The notes under the pieces were generated by a model, which was given only the letters and a program-made list of their open reading frames with translations, was not told the DNA's origin and did no database searches. 64,000 nucleotides of DNA, taken from contig JAUIRK010000934.1 of the NCBI GenBank assembly GCA_030549495.1, forward strand, positions 558,001 through 622,000, read 5' to 3'. Position 1 is the stretch's first letter. The number at the start of each line of letters is the position of its first letter. This DNA is from Nectonema munidae (lineage: Eukaryota > Nematomorpha > Nectonematoida > Nectonematidae). The translations under genes and the position numbers were made by a program. This document shows positions 55,450-64,000 of this stretch, one piece after another.

Positions 55450-56293
55450 ATTTATCTTCTTGTTTGACTGAACGAAAAGTACCCAGCTTGATGTTAATTA
55501 TAGCAGTTGGGAAGCGGTGATGATGTAGACTAGAGCTTCTGTCTAGAGATTTCTGGAGAATTTTAGAATTTTTTTATTACTTGATTCTCGAGAAATTTTT
55601 GTCGAGACTCAAGAATTAAAAAATATTTTTATTACTGAAAACATGTTAAATTTTGAATAAATATTAATAAAAAATAAATAATTATGTGTAATGCACAATC
55701 AACATTTGAATATTCAAATTTTGAAGAAATTTTAGAATGTGCAAAAAAATATATTAGATAAAATTTTTTCTCATTATTGGGAGCATGGAACTGTTATACA
55801 AGAAAGCCAAATTCAAGTCTCATCTGTTGATGAGTTTGAAGAAGAATCTCTAACTCAAAGTTTAAATAGAGAAATTATAGAATTCATGTATGATAAAAAA
55901 GAAGATGTTCAAACAAAACAAAAATTTTGATTTATCAGAATCGATGCAATTGTTAGAAAATTTTCTTTTATGCATCCAACCAACTTCTTGTCAATGCGGA
56001 AGAATTTTATCTCCAAACGATTGAGTTTGAAAAACGAAACTTTAAATGCTCTTGTTTTTTTAAAAAGTTATTTTACTAATAAAATTCGTAAAATATTTTT
56101 AATATTTTTTAACTTCTCGAAACTTTTTTTGAGTCTCGAGAATCATATATTTTTTTTCTCGTTTCTCGAGAATTAAATTTTATCGAGAAATCAGAAGCTC
56201 TAATTTAGACCATTGAGAACATGAGCAGATTTCCACGCTGCCATCTCTTAACATTTGGATTCGGTTTGGTATGCGATATGTTATGAATTTTCT
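55450..56293 (-). pseudogene. Duplicated GPCR fragment, split by a hAT insertion
   Basis: 55450-55530 plus 56211-56293 together reproduce 52580-52745 of the upstream GPCR gene (third intracellular loop through TM6) with a few substitutions and a 2 bp loss that shifts the frame. No other receptor exons are nearby, so this is a partial duplicate. It is interrupted by the element at 55531-56202. Confidence 0.9.
55531..56202 (+). mobile_element. Non-autonomous hAT element (672 bp)
   Basis: Termini TAGAGCTTCTG and CAGAAGCTCTA are perfect 11 bp inverted repeats. The flanks ATGTAGAC (55523-55530) and ATTTAGAC (56203-56210) are an 8 bp target duplication with one change; the intact receptor gene has a single ATGTAGAC there. 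Inside, 55739-55930 (DKIFSHYWEHG...) and a following frame with CIQPTSCQC and TLNALVFLKSYF are remnants of a hAT C-terminal dimerisation domain. The rest of the transposase is missing. Confidence 0.92.
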
Positions 56294-57299
56294 AACCACA
56301 ACGATCTTTGTATCCTTATGGTTTCAAGCCTAAAAATAATGATACAAATAATAATATACTTTTCAAAATTAAAAAATCAAATTAACATCTACTACACATA
56401 TGTTTGTTATCTAGGGGGAATTATTTAGAAAATCGCTTGAGCTTATTTCTCACACCCCACTTTCAACTTGTATGCGAAAAATAACTAGCACGCCCTAATA
56501 TTCAACATGATAGTAAATATGATGAAATTGCACTAATTTCTTTTTATGCATTTTATCCGTGTGTTGAAATAACATTTTCACTTCACTAATGAATTCTTTA
56601 TTTATATATATGATGGTAAACTAATTAACTGAAAGACCTTAAACAGTTCGGCGAAGTTTGAATTTCCTGCCTGAATACTGTCGTTTCAAATCTTGTTTGA
56701 ATTGATTTTGAATTTGATTGTTTTTTTTTGATATTCAATTTACTTTTAAAAAATTACTCTGTTATTTGATATTGGAGTATTTGTAGGGTCAGTCCACTTA
56801 TTTATTTTAAAGAAAAACCCGAAATAAACTTCCCGATTTTACATCGTTAATTAAAAAAAATTTTTCTCATATACTTTAAGTTAACAAATAGGCTATTTAA
56901 AAAATATAAGAACACTTTTACATTTTAGTGGTAAGTGGGGATCAAAAAAATGTATTATTCTTTATTTATAATCATGCTTTTCCTTATTAAATTACTCTAA
57001 TATTTTACATTCTCTCTTATATCTTCTCCTTGATTTTATATCTTCATCCTAATGTTTTTATCAGTGGATATTTTTATAATCTAGCCAATTTACACAAGGA
57101 AGTTAATATGTAAGTAATATTGAAACTAATATATAATTTTTTTCTGCTTTCTCAAAAATATATACTTGAAAAAATTGGCGGAAAAATGGGTTAGGTGCTC
57201 AAAGGGCTGAATTTATTAACGCCACCTTTCAAAAATTTAAAAATTGAACAAAAATATTTATTAGTTTATGAAACAAAATAAGATAAACAATAATAGTAT
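56294..57299. other. Intergenic, nothing recognised
   Basis: AT-rich DNA between the GPCR fragment and a piggyBac relic, with no supported coding region or repeat boundary. Confidence 0.4.
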
Positions 57300-58985
57300 T
57301 TACAAAACAAAACCAAAAATAGAGAACATTATATATAAAAAGGTCATACATTCAGTACATAAAAGTATGGTATGACTTTGACATATCGACCTTCGACATT
57401 TTTCACACTTCCTCGTCCCTCTTTTTCTTGGGTGGCAATTTGACACAAAACAATGACGACGACGACTTGGTGAGGGGACTGTATCATATGTTTTATTGAA
57501 TCCGTAAAATGTCAAAAGGTTTCTAGTCGTGATACGAGTAGAGGCCTTATCACATCTGATTCGCATAGAACTTTCCGTGAGAGATAAGGCTAAATTCCTG
57601 ATAAAGTATTTTCTCCCACCCTTTGAAATACTAGCATATAAACTTGGCATGTTGGCTTTTACTATCACCCAACTATTGCTGGCCGCAATATCAGGAAAAT
57701 TGGTAAAAATTGTCATAGGCCATCTCCTTGATGCCCTGTAGCAAGTGAAGTTTGTAACCATTCGGTTGAATGTGTTTACGCCTGTTTTGTAAGCATTATA
57801 GTCTAGAACAGTTTGAGGTTTTTTCTTATTACCAAGTGTATTTATTTCCGAAACATGTTGACTAGACATAATGTAAACAGGCTTAACATTTTTTTTGCGT
57901 GTTTTCGGGAATGTATATATATACTCAGAGAAGCATATTCTGTATACAAAAAGTTAATTTCACATTTCGCCAGCTTCAAATTTTTTAAATCTTCAGGTCG
58001 TAACAATATGGTATAAATCTACGACCACTTCTGATGGTGCCACATATAGTTAACCCTTGGTTTTTAGCCAAATGCAAAGTTCATGTGCCATAAAAAACGG
58101 TCTACATAAATTTCACAACCTGAAGGTACCTTGGAACTAGTGACCAAGCGTTTTCGATGTTAGCTGATTTAAAATATTCCTTGTCTGGCACACCGGTTAC
58201 ATGCACTTCACTGGCAAGGACATAAAAACTTCTTGAATCATTACAAAGATAAACTTTCATACCATTCCGCCCGGGTTTTGAAGGATCATATACTTTCATT
58301 GATCTACCCTTATACTTTACCAATTGTTCGTCTATTGTTTCGGTGTCTGTCAAGCACCAATATTTGTAGCAATTATTGATAAACTCATCGTATATATGCC
58401 TAACTGGGTTTAATTTGTCTAGTGGGTTTCTCTCTTTTTTAACATCAAAACGTATGAAAGCATTTACGGGTAAGAACATATCTCGGCTGATAGCAGCCTT
58501 CAAAAGAGGTTCTCCATTTTTTTCTGAGAATAAATACTTTAAATCGATCTGTTGGTTTTTAGACTGGCCAATGTGAAATAGACAGTGAAAATATGCTAGG
58601 ATATCCTCTATAGAGAACTTGTCATAACAATAATGCAAATTTTCAAAAGAAGATTCCGTCAAACTATAAAAATAAAATATTAAAAACTACTTATGTAAAG
58701 GAATTAATTTTTTACCTGTAATTTTCTTCAAGTTTTGCTTTGCTGCATTCATATATATGTCTTATCCAACTTTGAGTAAAAAAGAGGCTAAAAACTCCAA
58801 CAGAATCCGTCATATTTTTAGCATCACCTTGAGGACCAGGAGGAGATAAAGCCACGTTACGGATATTCACAGATAATCCTCTTCCACGAACTTCTCTATT
58901 AGGTTCCCAGGAATACTTTGTTCCGTCAGGTGCTACGAGAAAATCTGATTGATCGTCTTGCCTCTCGCTACTACTTGTGGTAAAA
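57300..58985 (-). pseudogene. piggyBac transposase relic, second lineage
   Basis: Minus-strand parts in order: an N-terminal piece near 58,980-58,720 with APDGTKYSWEPNREVRGRG and FTQSWIRHIYE; 58662-58102 with SIEDILAYFHCLFHIG, ETIDEQLVKYKGRSMKVYDP and SKPGRNGMKVYL; then 57869-57300 with VLDYNAYKTGVNTFNRMVTN, RRWPMTIF and a Cys-rich end (CEKCRRSICQSH...CTEC). Domain order is complete for piggyBac, but the frame breaks near 58,700 and at 57,870-58,100 inactivate it. VYDPSKPG is shared with the relic at 32.3 kb, so those two are related. No convincing TTAA termini were found. Confidence 0.85.
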
Positions 58986-59089
58986 ATGTCATAACGAGTG
59001 AAAATTATATTAAAACGAGTGATTTATGCTTAGTGTACGCTTTAACTCGAAAATTCAATTTTAATTGAATAGTCACAGAGGCCAGGGAT

Positions 59090-59145
59090 GGACCGAGAGG
59101 GGGGGGGGGGGGGGGATAGGGGGATGCATACCCCCCCCCCACCAG
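59090..59145. repeat. G tract / C tract pair around ATGCAT
   Basis: A run of G, then GGGGGATGCATACCCCCC and a C run, so the two tracts can pair. Read-through frames over it are glycine/proline artefacts. Confidence 0.7.
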
Positions 59146-59958
59146 CAATCTATTCAAGAAAAACCTCCACCCTAAAATAGAAATCAAAATTGATGAAGTC
59201 ATTGGTCGATTTTCAAAGCAAAAAGAAAGAAGAAAAGACTTTGTAATATAATTTTAATCATTTATTTTACATACGTTTTCAAATTTCTTCCCTAATAAAA
59301 TGTGTAAAATATTTTGATAATATTAGTCCCTATATAATATGATCTTCATATTAGTCCCTATATTCTATATAATATGCTCCACTTTCTAGTTTTATAGACT
59401 CGTTGTCTATATGTTGGTGAAATTTCATTCAACGCTGTGAAAGGCGACTTATTGTAAACGTAATGTTTTTAAAATGATACCGAATAATTTATTTACCAGC
59501 GTTCAATTTTAAAATATTTATTTTATAATTCTTATATTAGATGATTATTAACGCCATCTATGAAAAATAGTAAACACATGAATTTATGTGAATCATCAAT
59601 TTTAGGCCTTTATCTATCGCGGTATGGATGCATGAATTATTTCTTCTTGTATACTCTTATTGATGTTTTGAAAAAAAATTGAAAAAATAAGAAAAAAAAG
59701 ATTTTTAATGATAGGAGTAAAACTTTCATTATCCGTCCTTGCAAGGGCAAATAATAATAATTGATCAGTCTTGCGAGGGTAAGGTTTTATTCCTTTTTTC
59801 TATTTTGTCGGCAATATCTTCTGCATAATATGTTGATCATATATGGAGAATCTTGGCAGTTATCTTTTAAGATGATACATTGAATCTGCTGTTTCAATCC
59901 GTTGAAAGTAAATTTACTATCAAGAATAGTTAACCTATAGTATAGGGTTTTAATTATT

Positions 59959-60132
59959 ATGAGAAGGAAAGAATTGCATTTATTGTTTGTAACTAACGTA
60001 TTTTTATTTTCAGTGCACAGACAACGGCTTCCTATCATATTAGATGAGACATTTTTATCAGGAGGTGAGATTGAACATGCTTGTAATAAAAATATTGATT
60101 CGCTAGAGTTAGTCAACAGTCAAATCATCTAA
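59959..60132 (+). CDS. Small ORF or terminal exon, unknown
   Basis: A 57-residue frame: MRRKELHLLFVTNVFLFSV, which looks like a signal peptide, then HRQRLPIILDETFLSGGEIE and a hydrophilic end, stop at 60130-60132. A strong acceptor-like TATTTTTATTTTCAG ends at 60014 within the hydrophobic part, so the second half may instead be the last exon of a gene whose other exons I could not find. No homolog recognised. Confidence 0.28.
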   Translation: MRRKELHLLFVTNVFLFSVHRQRLPIILDETFLSGGEIEHACNKNIDSLELVNSQII

Positions 60133-60772
60133 GGAAAATTCATTGACAATTCATTTTTACCATTTTCTTATAACTTTTCGCCATAATTCAAAAGTAAACT
60201 AATTTTTTATTTTATGATTTTTTTTGAAAGGCTAAGTTTTTTTTTATTAATCTTTCGTTTTGAATTATTCCGCATAGTTTGTATAAATTTGCATTTTTAA
60301 TTATGTAAAAATGTTGCCTATAAATGACCTTTTCAATCAATTTTTTCCATTTTGCATATAATTTCAGGACGTGTGTGTGTGTGTAAAATTAAGTCTAATA
60401 ATATTTTTCAAAAGTTAAATGATAAAAAATAGATTTATAAAATCATTTTTATACAAATTTTTTTTGCAATTAAAAATTGCAAACAAATAAAAACTAGCTT
60501 TAACCCATTAATGCCCAGCCTATGATTCCACCTGATAAAAAATGAAAAACTATTGTTTTATTCATCTATTTACATTGAATATCAACCTCCAGGTAATAAC
60601 TTCTTTTTTTCTTCTACATGTTCTCGAAAAAGACTCGTATACGTATTTGTACGCTATAAAGTTAAATGAAACTGTCAAGTATGGAAATTTATTAACACAT
60701 TGAACAAAATTAACAATTTTTCAGGGTATGGAACTTTTTGAAATGTTCATTATCAATGCATAATGCAACATT

Positions 60773-61035
60773 CAGGGCCGGCCTTAGGCCACTGCAACCT
60801 ATGCGGCCGCAGTGGGCCCCGCGCTTCTCATTTTTCATTTGTATGATTTCGCTAAACACAAGGTTCGCAAAGTAAAGTTACTTTGATCGTCATTTTGTGT
60901 TAATGAAAAAGTAATAAAACAAATCCCTTTTCTTTTTTCAAAATCTTATTTTCCACTTTTAATCTTTTTTCCTACCTACACTGGGCCCGCGCAATCCATT
61001 TTGCATAGGGCCACGAGAACACAAGGAGTGCCCTG
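60773..61035. mobile_element. Probable hAT-like non-autonomous element
   Basis: Begins CAGGGCCGGCCTTAGGCC, a form common to hAT termini, and ends GTGCCCTG. Flanks TGCAACAT and TGCAATTG share 6 of 8 bases. GC-rich subterminal segments (GTGGGCCCCGCG and ACTGGGCCCGCG) contrast with the AT-rich surroundings. No coding capacity. Confidence 0.45.
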
Positions 61036-61040
61036 TGCAA

Positions 61041-63236
61041 TTGCGTTTAATTTATTTAATATTTATATTATATAAGTAAATATTACTACAAAAATCGGAA
61101 ATTAATATTAACTAAAATAGACTGAAATTTTGAAAGACAGGTAGGAACTATAAAGCTCTTTAATTGTAAGATATTCATTTTTAACCTAAGATTTTTAACA
61201 AATATCTTTCCGATCCATGCCCTCCACAAATAACAAAAAAAACAAAAATGATTGTAATCTTGCATTTTTTGTTTTCAAATCATTTTTGGCATCTTCGATC
61301 AACTATATTTGTTTTGTGACACAAAATGAAGTATGAATTGATTGAATTCTTCAAAAAGGTATTGGAAAAATAGGGAAAGTTATTATGTTAAAACTACTCT
61401 GTTGAGATTGTGTGTTTAAATAAAACATTCCTTTTATAAATCATTTGCTTTTATGCTATAGTGAAACTATTGTAAATACTTTAGAATAATATTGGTAGGC
61501 AAGCTGATGTTCTCGTGCTTTTAAGGTTTGATGAAAATATAGATTGGATACAAAATAGAAGATTTAATCTTCTATGATGCTACATCTTCCTTTTTATCTT
61601 CTTCAAGAATTGAATTCCTAGTCTTTTTTACAAGGTGTAAAAACATAATGATAGGAAGTTGAGATTGCTGTTTTTTAGTTTGTAAAAAAAGAAAAAAAAT
61701 TGTAAATTTGGCAAATAGGTAATTTTTCCGCAAGTAGTTATATCTCTGCAAAAAACAGCGAATGCTGAACCGCGAACTCTATCTTCTTCCCATCATCGTT
61801 CGTTCGATTCTTGTGATATTTATCTAGTTATGGACGAATGTTCCACGCTTCGTGAATAAAAAGATTTTGGGCGATCTTTTATGCCATACTTTTTTTCGTA
61901 TTGTAGCCGATTTAAAATACTATATTAAATTTTCACTTTGAAATATCTGTGGTCTGGCAAGAATAATGGGAGACAACAAAATGGAAGAACAAAATGTATA
62001 GAAAGTATATCAAACGTTAAAAGTATCAGTGGTCGGTCTGGCAAGGTTTTCTTAGATAACGATAAAATTTAATTTAAAGAAAAAATCGAATTAACAAGTT
62101 ACGTTATACTACTTTAAATTATAGTAATGTGAGTAAGGTAATGAAGTAGGAAAGAGTTTTATATCATTTAAAATTATTTTCTCACACATGCTAACTAACA
62201 CAACACACTGGATTGCGTTCCTTCTTTTAAAGATTCATTGAAAAACGACAAAACAGCAAACGAGTGTTATCTTAGTTTGTGTGTTTTGTGCAATCTTCTT
62301 CTTCTTATGCATCCTCCTATTTTGGGGCAAATTCGGCATAACAGACTCTAACTAATGACTATGATAGTAAAGCATGCTCATGACGTTTACTGATTCATCT
62401 CTCAATCTTTTTAATACTTCAATTTGATTGCTGAGAAATAGGAAAACTTCTAAATCTTCTCAAATATTATCCGCACCTCAAAATCCTTCTACCCGCACCC
62501 GCTCACCCAGCCAAATTATTTTTTTGTGGGTGCCCTCATTTTCGAGTGCCCTGAAACCTGCGTGGTGCTGCGAGAAAAAAATTTGGGTGTTCTAAAATCA
62601 AAAAAATGTTAGTAAAAGTGTTCTGAAATCTCTATATCCTATCGTATCTCTTTATTAATATTTCTTTCATCATTAAAGTAGAAAAGACTGTTGAGAAGCG
62701 TTAAAAGTTTTTATTTAGTTATTTAAGGGGGAGGGGGGGGGGGGGGGGGCTAGAAGTGTTTCTTACCCCTCCATGGCCACGGCCTTGTATTTATATCACA
62801 TGAAGTATGGCAAATACTATACTTTTGTTTGAAATGCATATAGTATATTTCAACTTAAATTATAATTAGCATAAATACTGTATAAATTGAAGAATAATTT
62901 CTCACCTGGTGATAAATATACTCTAAGAGTATTATTATCATCATATATGCAAATAACATGAAAGTGGAAATTTATTTCATCACGAAAATCATATAGTATA
63001 TAAATGATATACATATAATACACTCCTTATTTAGATGGTTGAAAGAAAAAATCAAAGAGTAAAGTCACTGCTTAAACATTAAAATCTCTTAAAGCTGACG
63101 TGTTTTGCCTTCTGAAATGATGATGATTATTATTATTATAGTCTTTCAAATTAAAAAAGTTGACTTGTGGAAACTTTGTCACTTCATTGGAAATGATGGA
63201 AATGTGTTTGAAAACCTCTCGAGTAGTTGAAAACAA
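61041..63236. other. Intergenic upstream of the second GPCR's 3' end
   Basis: AT-rich DNA with a G run at 62,727-62,749 and simple ATT repeats near 63,120. No supported gene. Confidence 0.4.
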
Positions 63237-63998
63237 CTACGTCTTTTTGAAAATGGAGAAGATGTTGGAGAAAAAGGTGCATGTGATTAGGAATACGCGT
63301 TTCTTGTGTGCGCACCACTTTTTCACTTGATTCTTGAAGTTGATGTCGACAAAGTAGTAAGGGATGATGCCAAAGGTGTAGTTGAGGATTTCGAAAAAGG
63401 AGGAAAACATGACGGAGGGTTTGGAGTCCACCTCGCTGATGAGCCTGAATGTGCCGTACTTAAGGTTGATGATAGCCACGGGAAATATCATGGTGATGTA
63501 CAAAGCTGAGAAGAAGAAGATGTGCCAAGATTTGGAAGTGTTCAAATTGAAGACCTTGGTGTGTGTCTTCTTATCACTTTCGTTGGCGGTGTCGCAGTTT
63601 TTGCCATTTTTGTTCTTGGAAAAGTTGATGGTTAACACGTTACGACTCTTGACTTTGGATGGGAAAATTCGCTGCCTCTTCTGAATGAACTTTCGGATTT
63701 CGAAGCCTATCGTGATGCTGATGAAAAGAATGACTGAAGATGGCATGATGAAGATCACCGTTTCAATGATCATTTCATAGACTTTGAAGTTAACGCGAAT
63801 GAAAATGCATAAGTCACTTCCTTCAATAGGGTAGTGCTTCTTGATCGTGAAAATCGGCAAACTGATGAAGAACATGAGGATCAGTATCAGAGTGTATCCT
63901 TTGCGAAAAATGAAGGATTGGCGCCAAACTTTGTGCTTCGAAATGGCCTTGGTCTGGATGTAGCGGTCCGCAATGAAGAAAATGAGGAAATAGCGCGA
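63237..63998 (-). CDS. Class A GPCR paralog, partial at the window edge
   Basis: The open frame continues past the right edge, so the first Met visible near 63,875 is not the true start. From the edge inward: SRYFLIFFIADRYIQTK (end of TM3 with DRY), TM4 with LILILMFFISLPIF, an extracellular Cys, TM5 around ETVIFIMPSSVILF, a long basic third loop, TM6 with FFFSALYITMIFP and VAIINLKYGTFR, and TM7 with EILNYTFGIIPYYF. The FPxAIIN...GTFR stretch and a TM7 lacking NPxxY are shared with the receptor at 52.5-53.5 kb, on the same strand about 10 kb away, supporting local duplication of a receptor family. Ligand unknown. Confidence 0.87.
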   Translation of the reverse strand, partial: SRYFLIFFIADRYIQTKAISKHKVWRQSFIFRKGYTLILILMFFISLPIFTIKKHYPIEGSDLCIFIRVNFKVYEMIIETVIFIMPSSVILFISITIGFEIRKFIQKRQRIFPSKVKSRNVLTINFSKNKNGKNCDTANESDKKTHTKVFNLNTSKSWHIFFFSALYITMIFPVAIINLKYGTFRLISEVDSKPSVMFSSFFEILNYTFGIIPYYFVDINFKNQVKKWCAHKKRVFLITCTFFSNIFSIFKKT

Positions 63999-64000
63999 TA

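Noticed and set aside
63306-63684. Plus-strand open frames over the second GPCR
   Set aside because: Antisense shadows of the receptor frame.

Overview
This window is AT-rich metazoan nuclear DNA with long introns, GT-AG splicing, a long CA microsatellite and a dense load of decayed transposons. There are no operons, ribosome binding sites or CRISPR arrays. The gene content (numb, an RpS27A fusion, class A GPCRs) and the transposon mix (several hAT and piggyBac lineages, RTE-like and Jockey-like LINEs, a tRNA-derived SINE) point to an arthropod. A copepod such as a sea louse is my best guess, but the sequence alone cannot prove it.

Layout. (1) 1-6.7 kb is intergenic: a frameshifted hAT-like transposase pseudogene on the minus strand, two piggyBac-type MITEs in opposite orientation, and a homopolymer-rich block with a 39-base G run that may be an assembly artefact. 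(2) 6,967-30,483 (+) is numb, reconstructed here as nine coding exons (about 428 aa). It has the basic N-terminus, a full PTB domain, the NumbF block and two NPF endocytic motifs. Its introns hold RTE-like LINE pieces, four SINE copies or tails, two hAT relics and a (CA)138 tract. (3) 30.5-36.8 kb is intergenic: a ~120-150 bp tandem repeat, a piggyBac relic, and a 992 bp hAT element with a perfect 8 bp target duplication. (4) 36,793-48,385 (+) is a four-exon ubiquitin-like/RpS27A fusion gene (158 aa). The ribosomal half is well conserved, while the ubiquitin half is strikingly divergent. Its two large introns contain a piggyBac with TTAA ends, an RTE-like LINE with a MITE inside it, a foldback element, a hAT MITE, a split repeat copy and a small secreted-looking ORF. 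(5) 48.4-52.4 kb is mostly LINE debris, with another TTAA MITE nested inside it. (6) 52.4-64 kb carries two paralogous class A GPCR genes on the minus strand (one complete; one running off the right edge) and, between them, a duplicated GPCR fragment later split by a 672 bp hAT insertion, plus a second piggyBac transposase relic.

The host genes do not form a pathway. Numb is a membrane-associated endocytic adaptor and cell-fate determinant, RpS27A is a small-subunit ribosomal protein released from a ubiquitin-like leader, and the GPCRs look like a local tandem expansion. The most unusual item is the divergent ubiquitin moiety of the RpS27A gene. The most informative piece of history is the GPCR duplication followed by hAT insertion. 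All exon models are hand-built from splice signals and reading frame; no RNA evidence was available.
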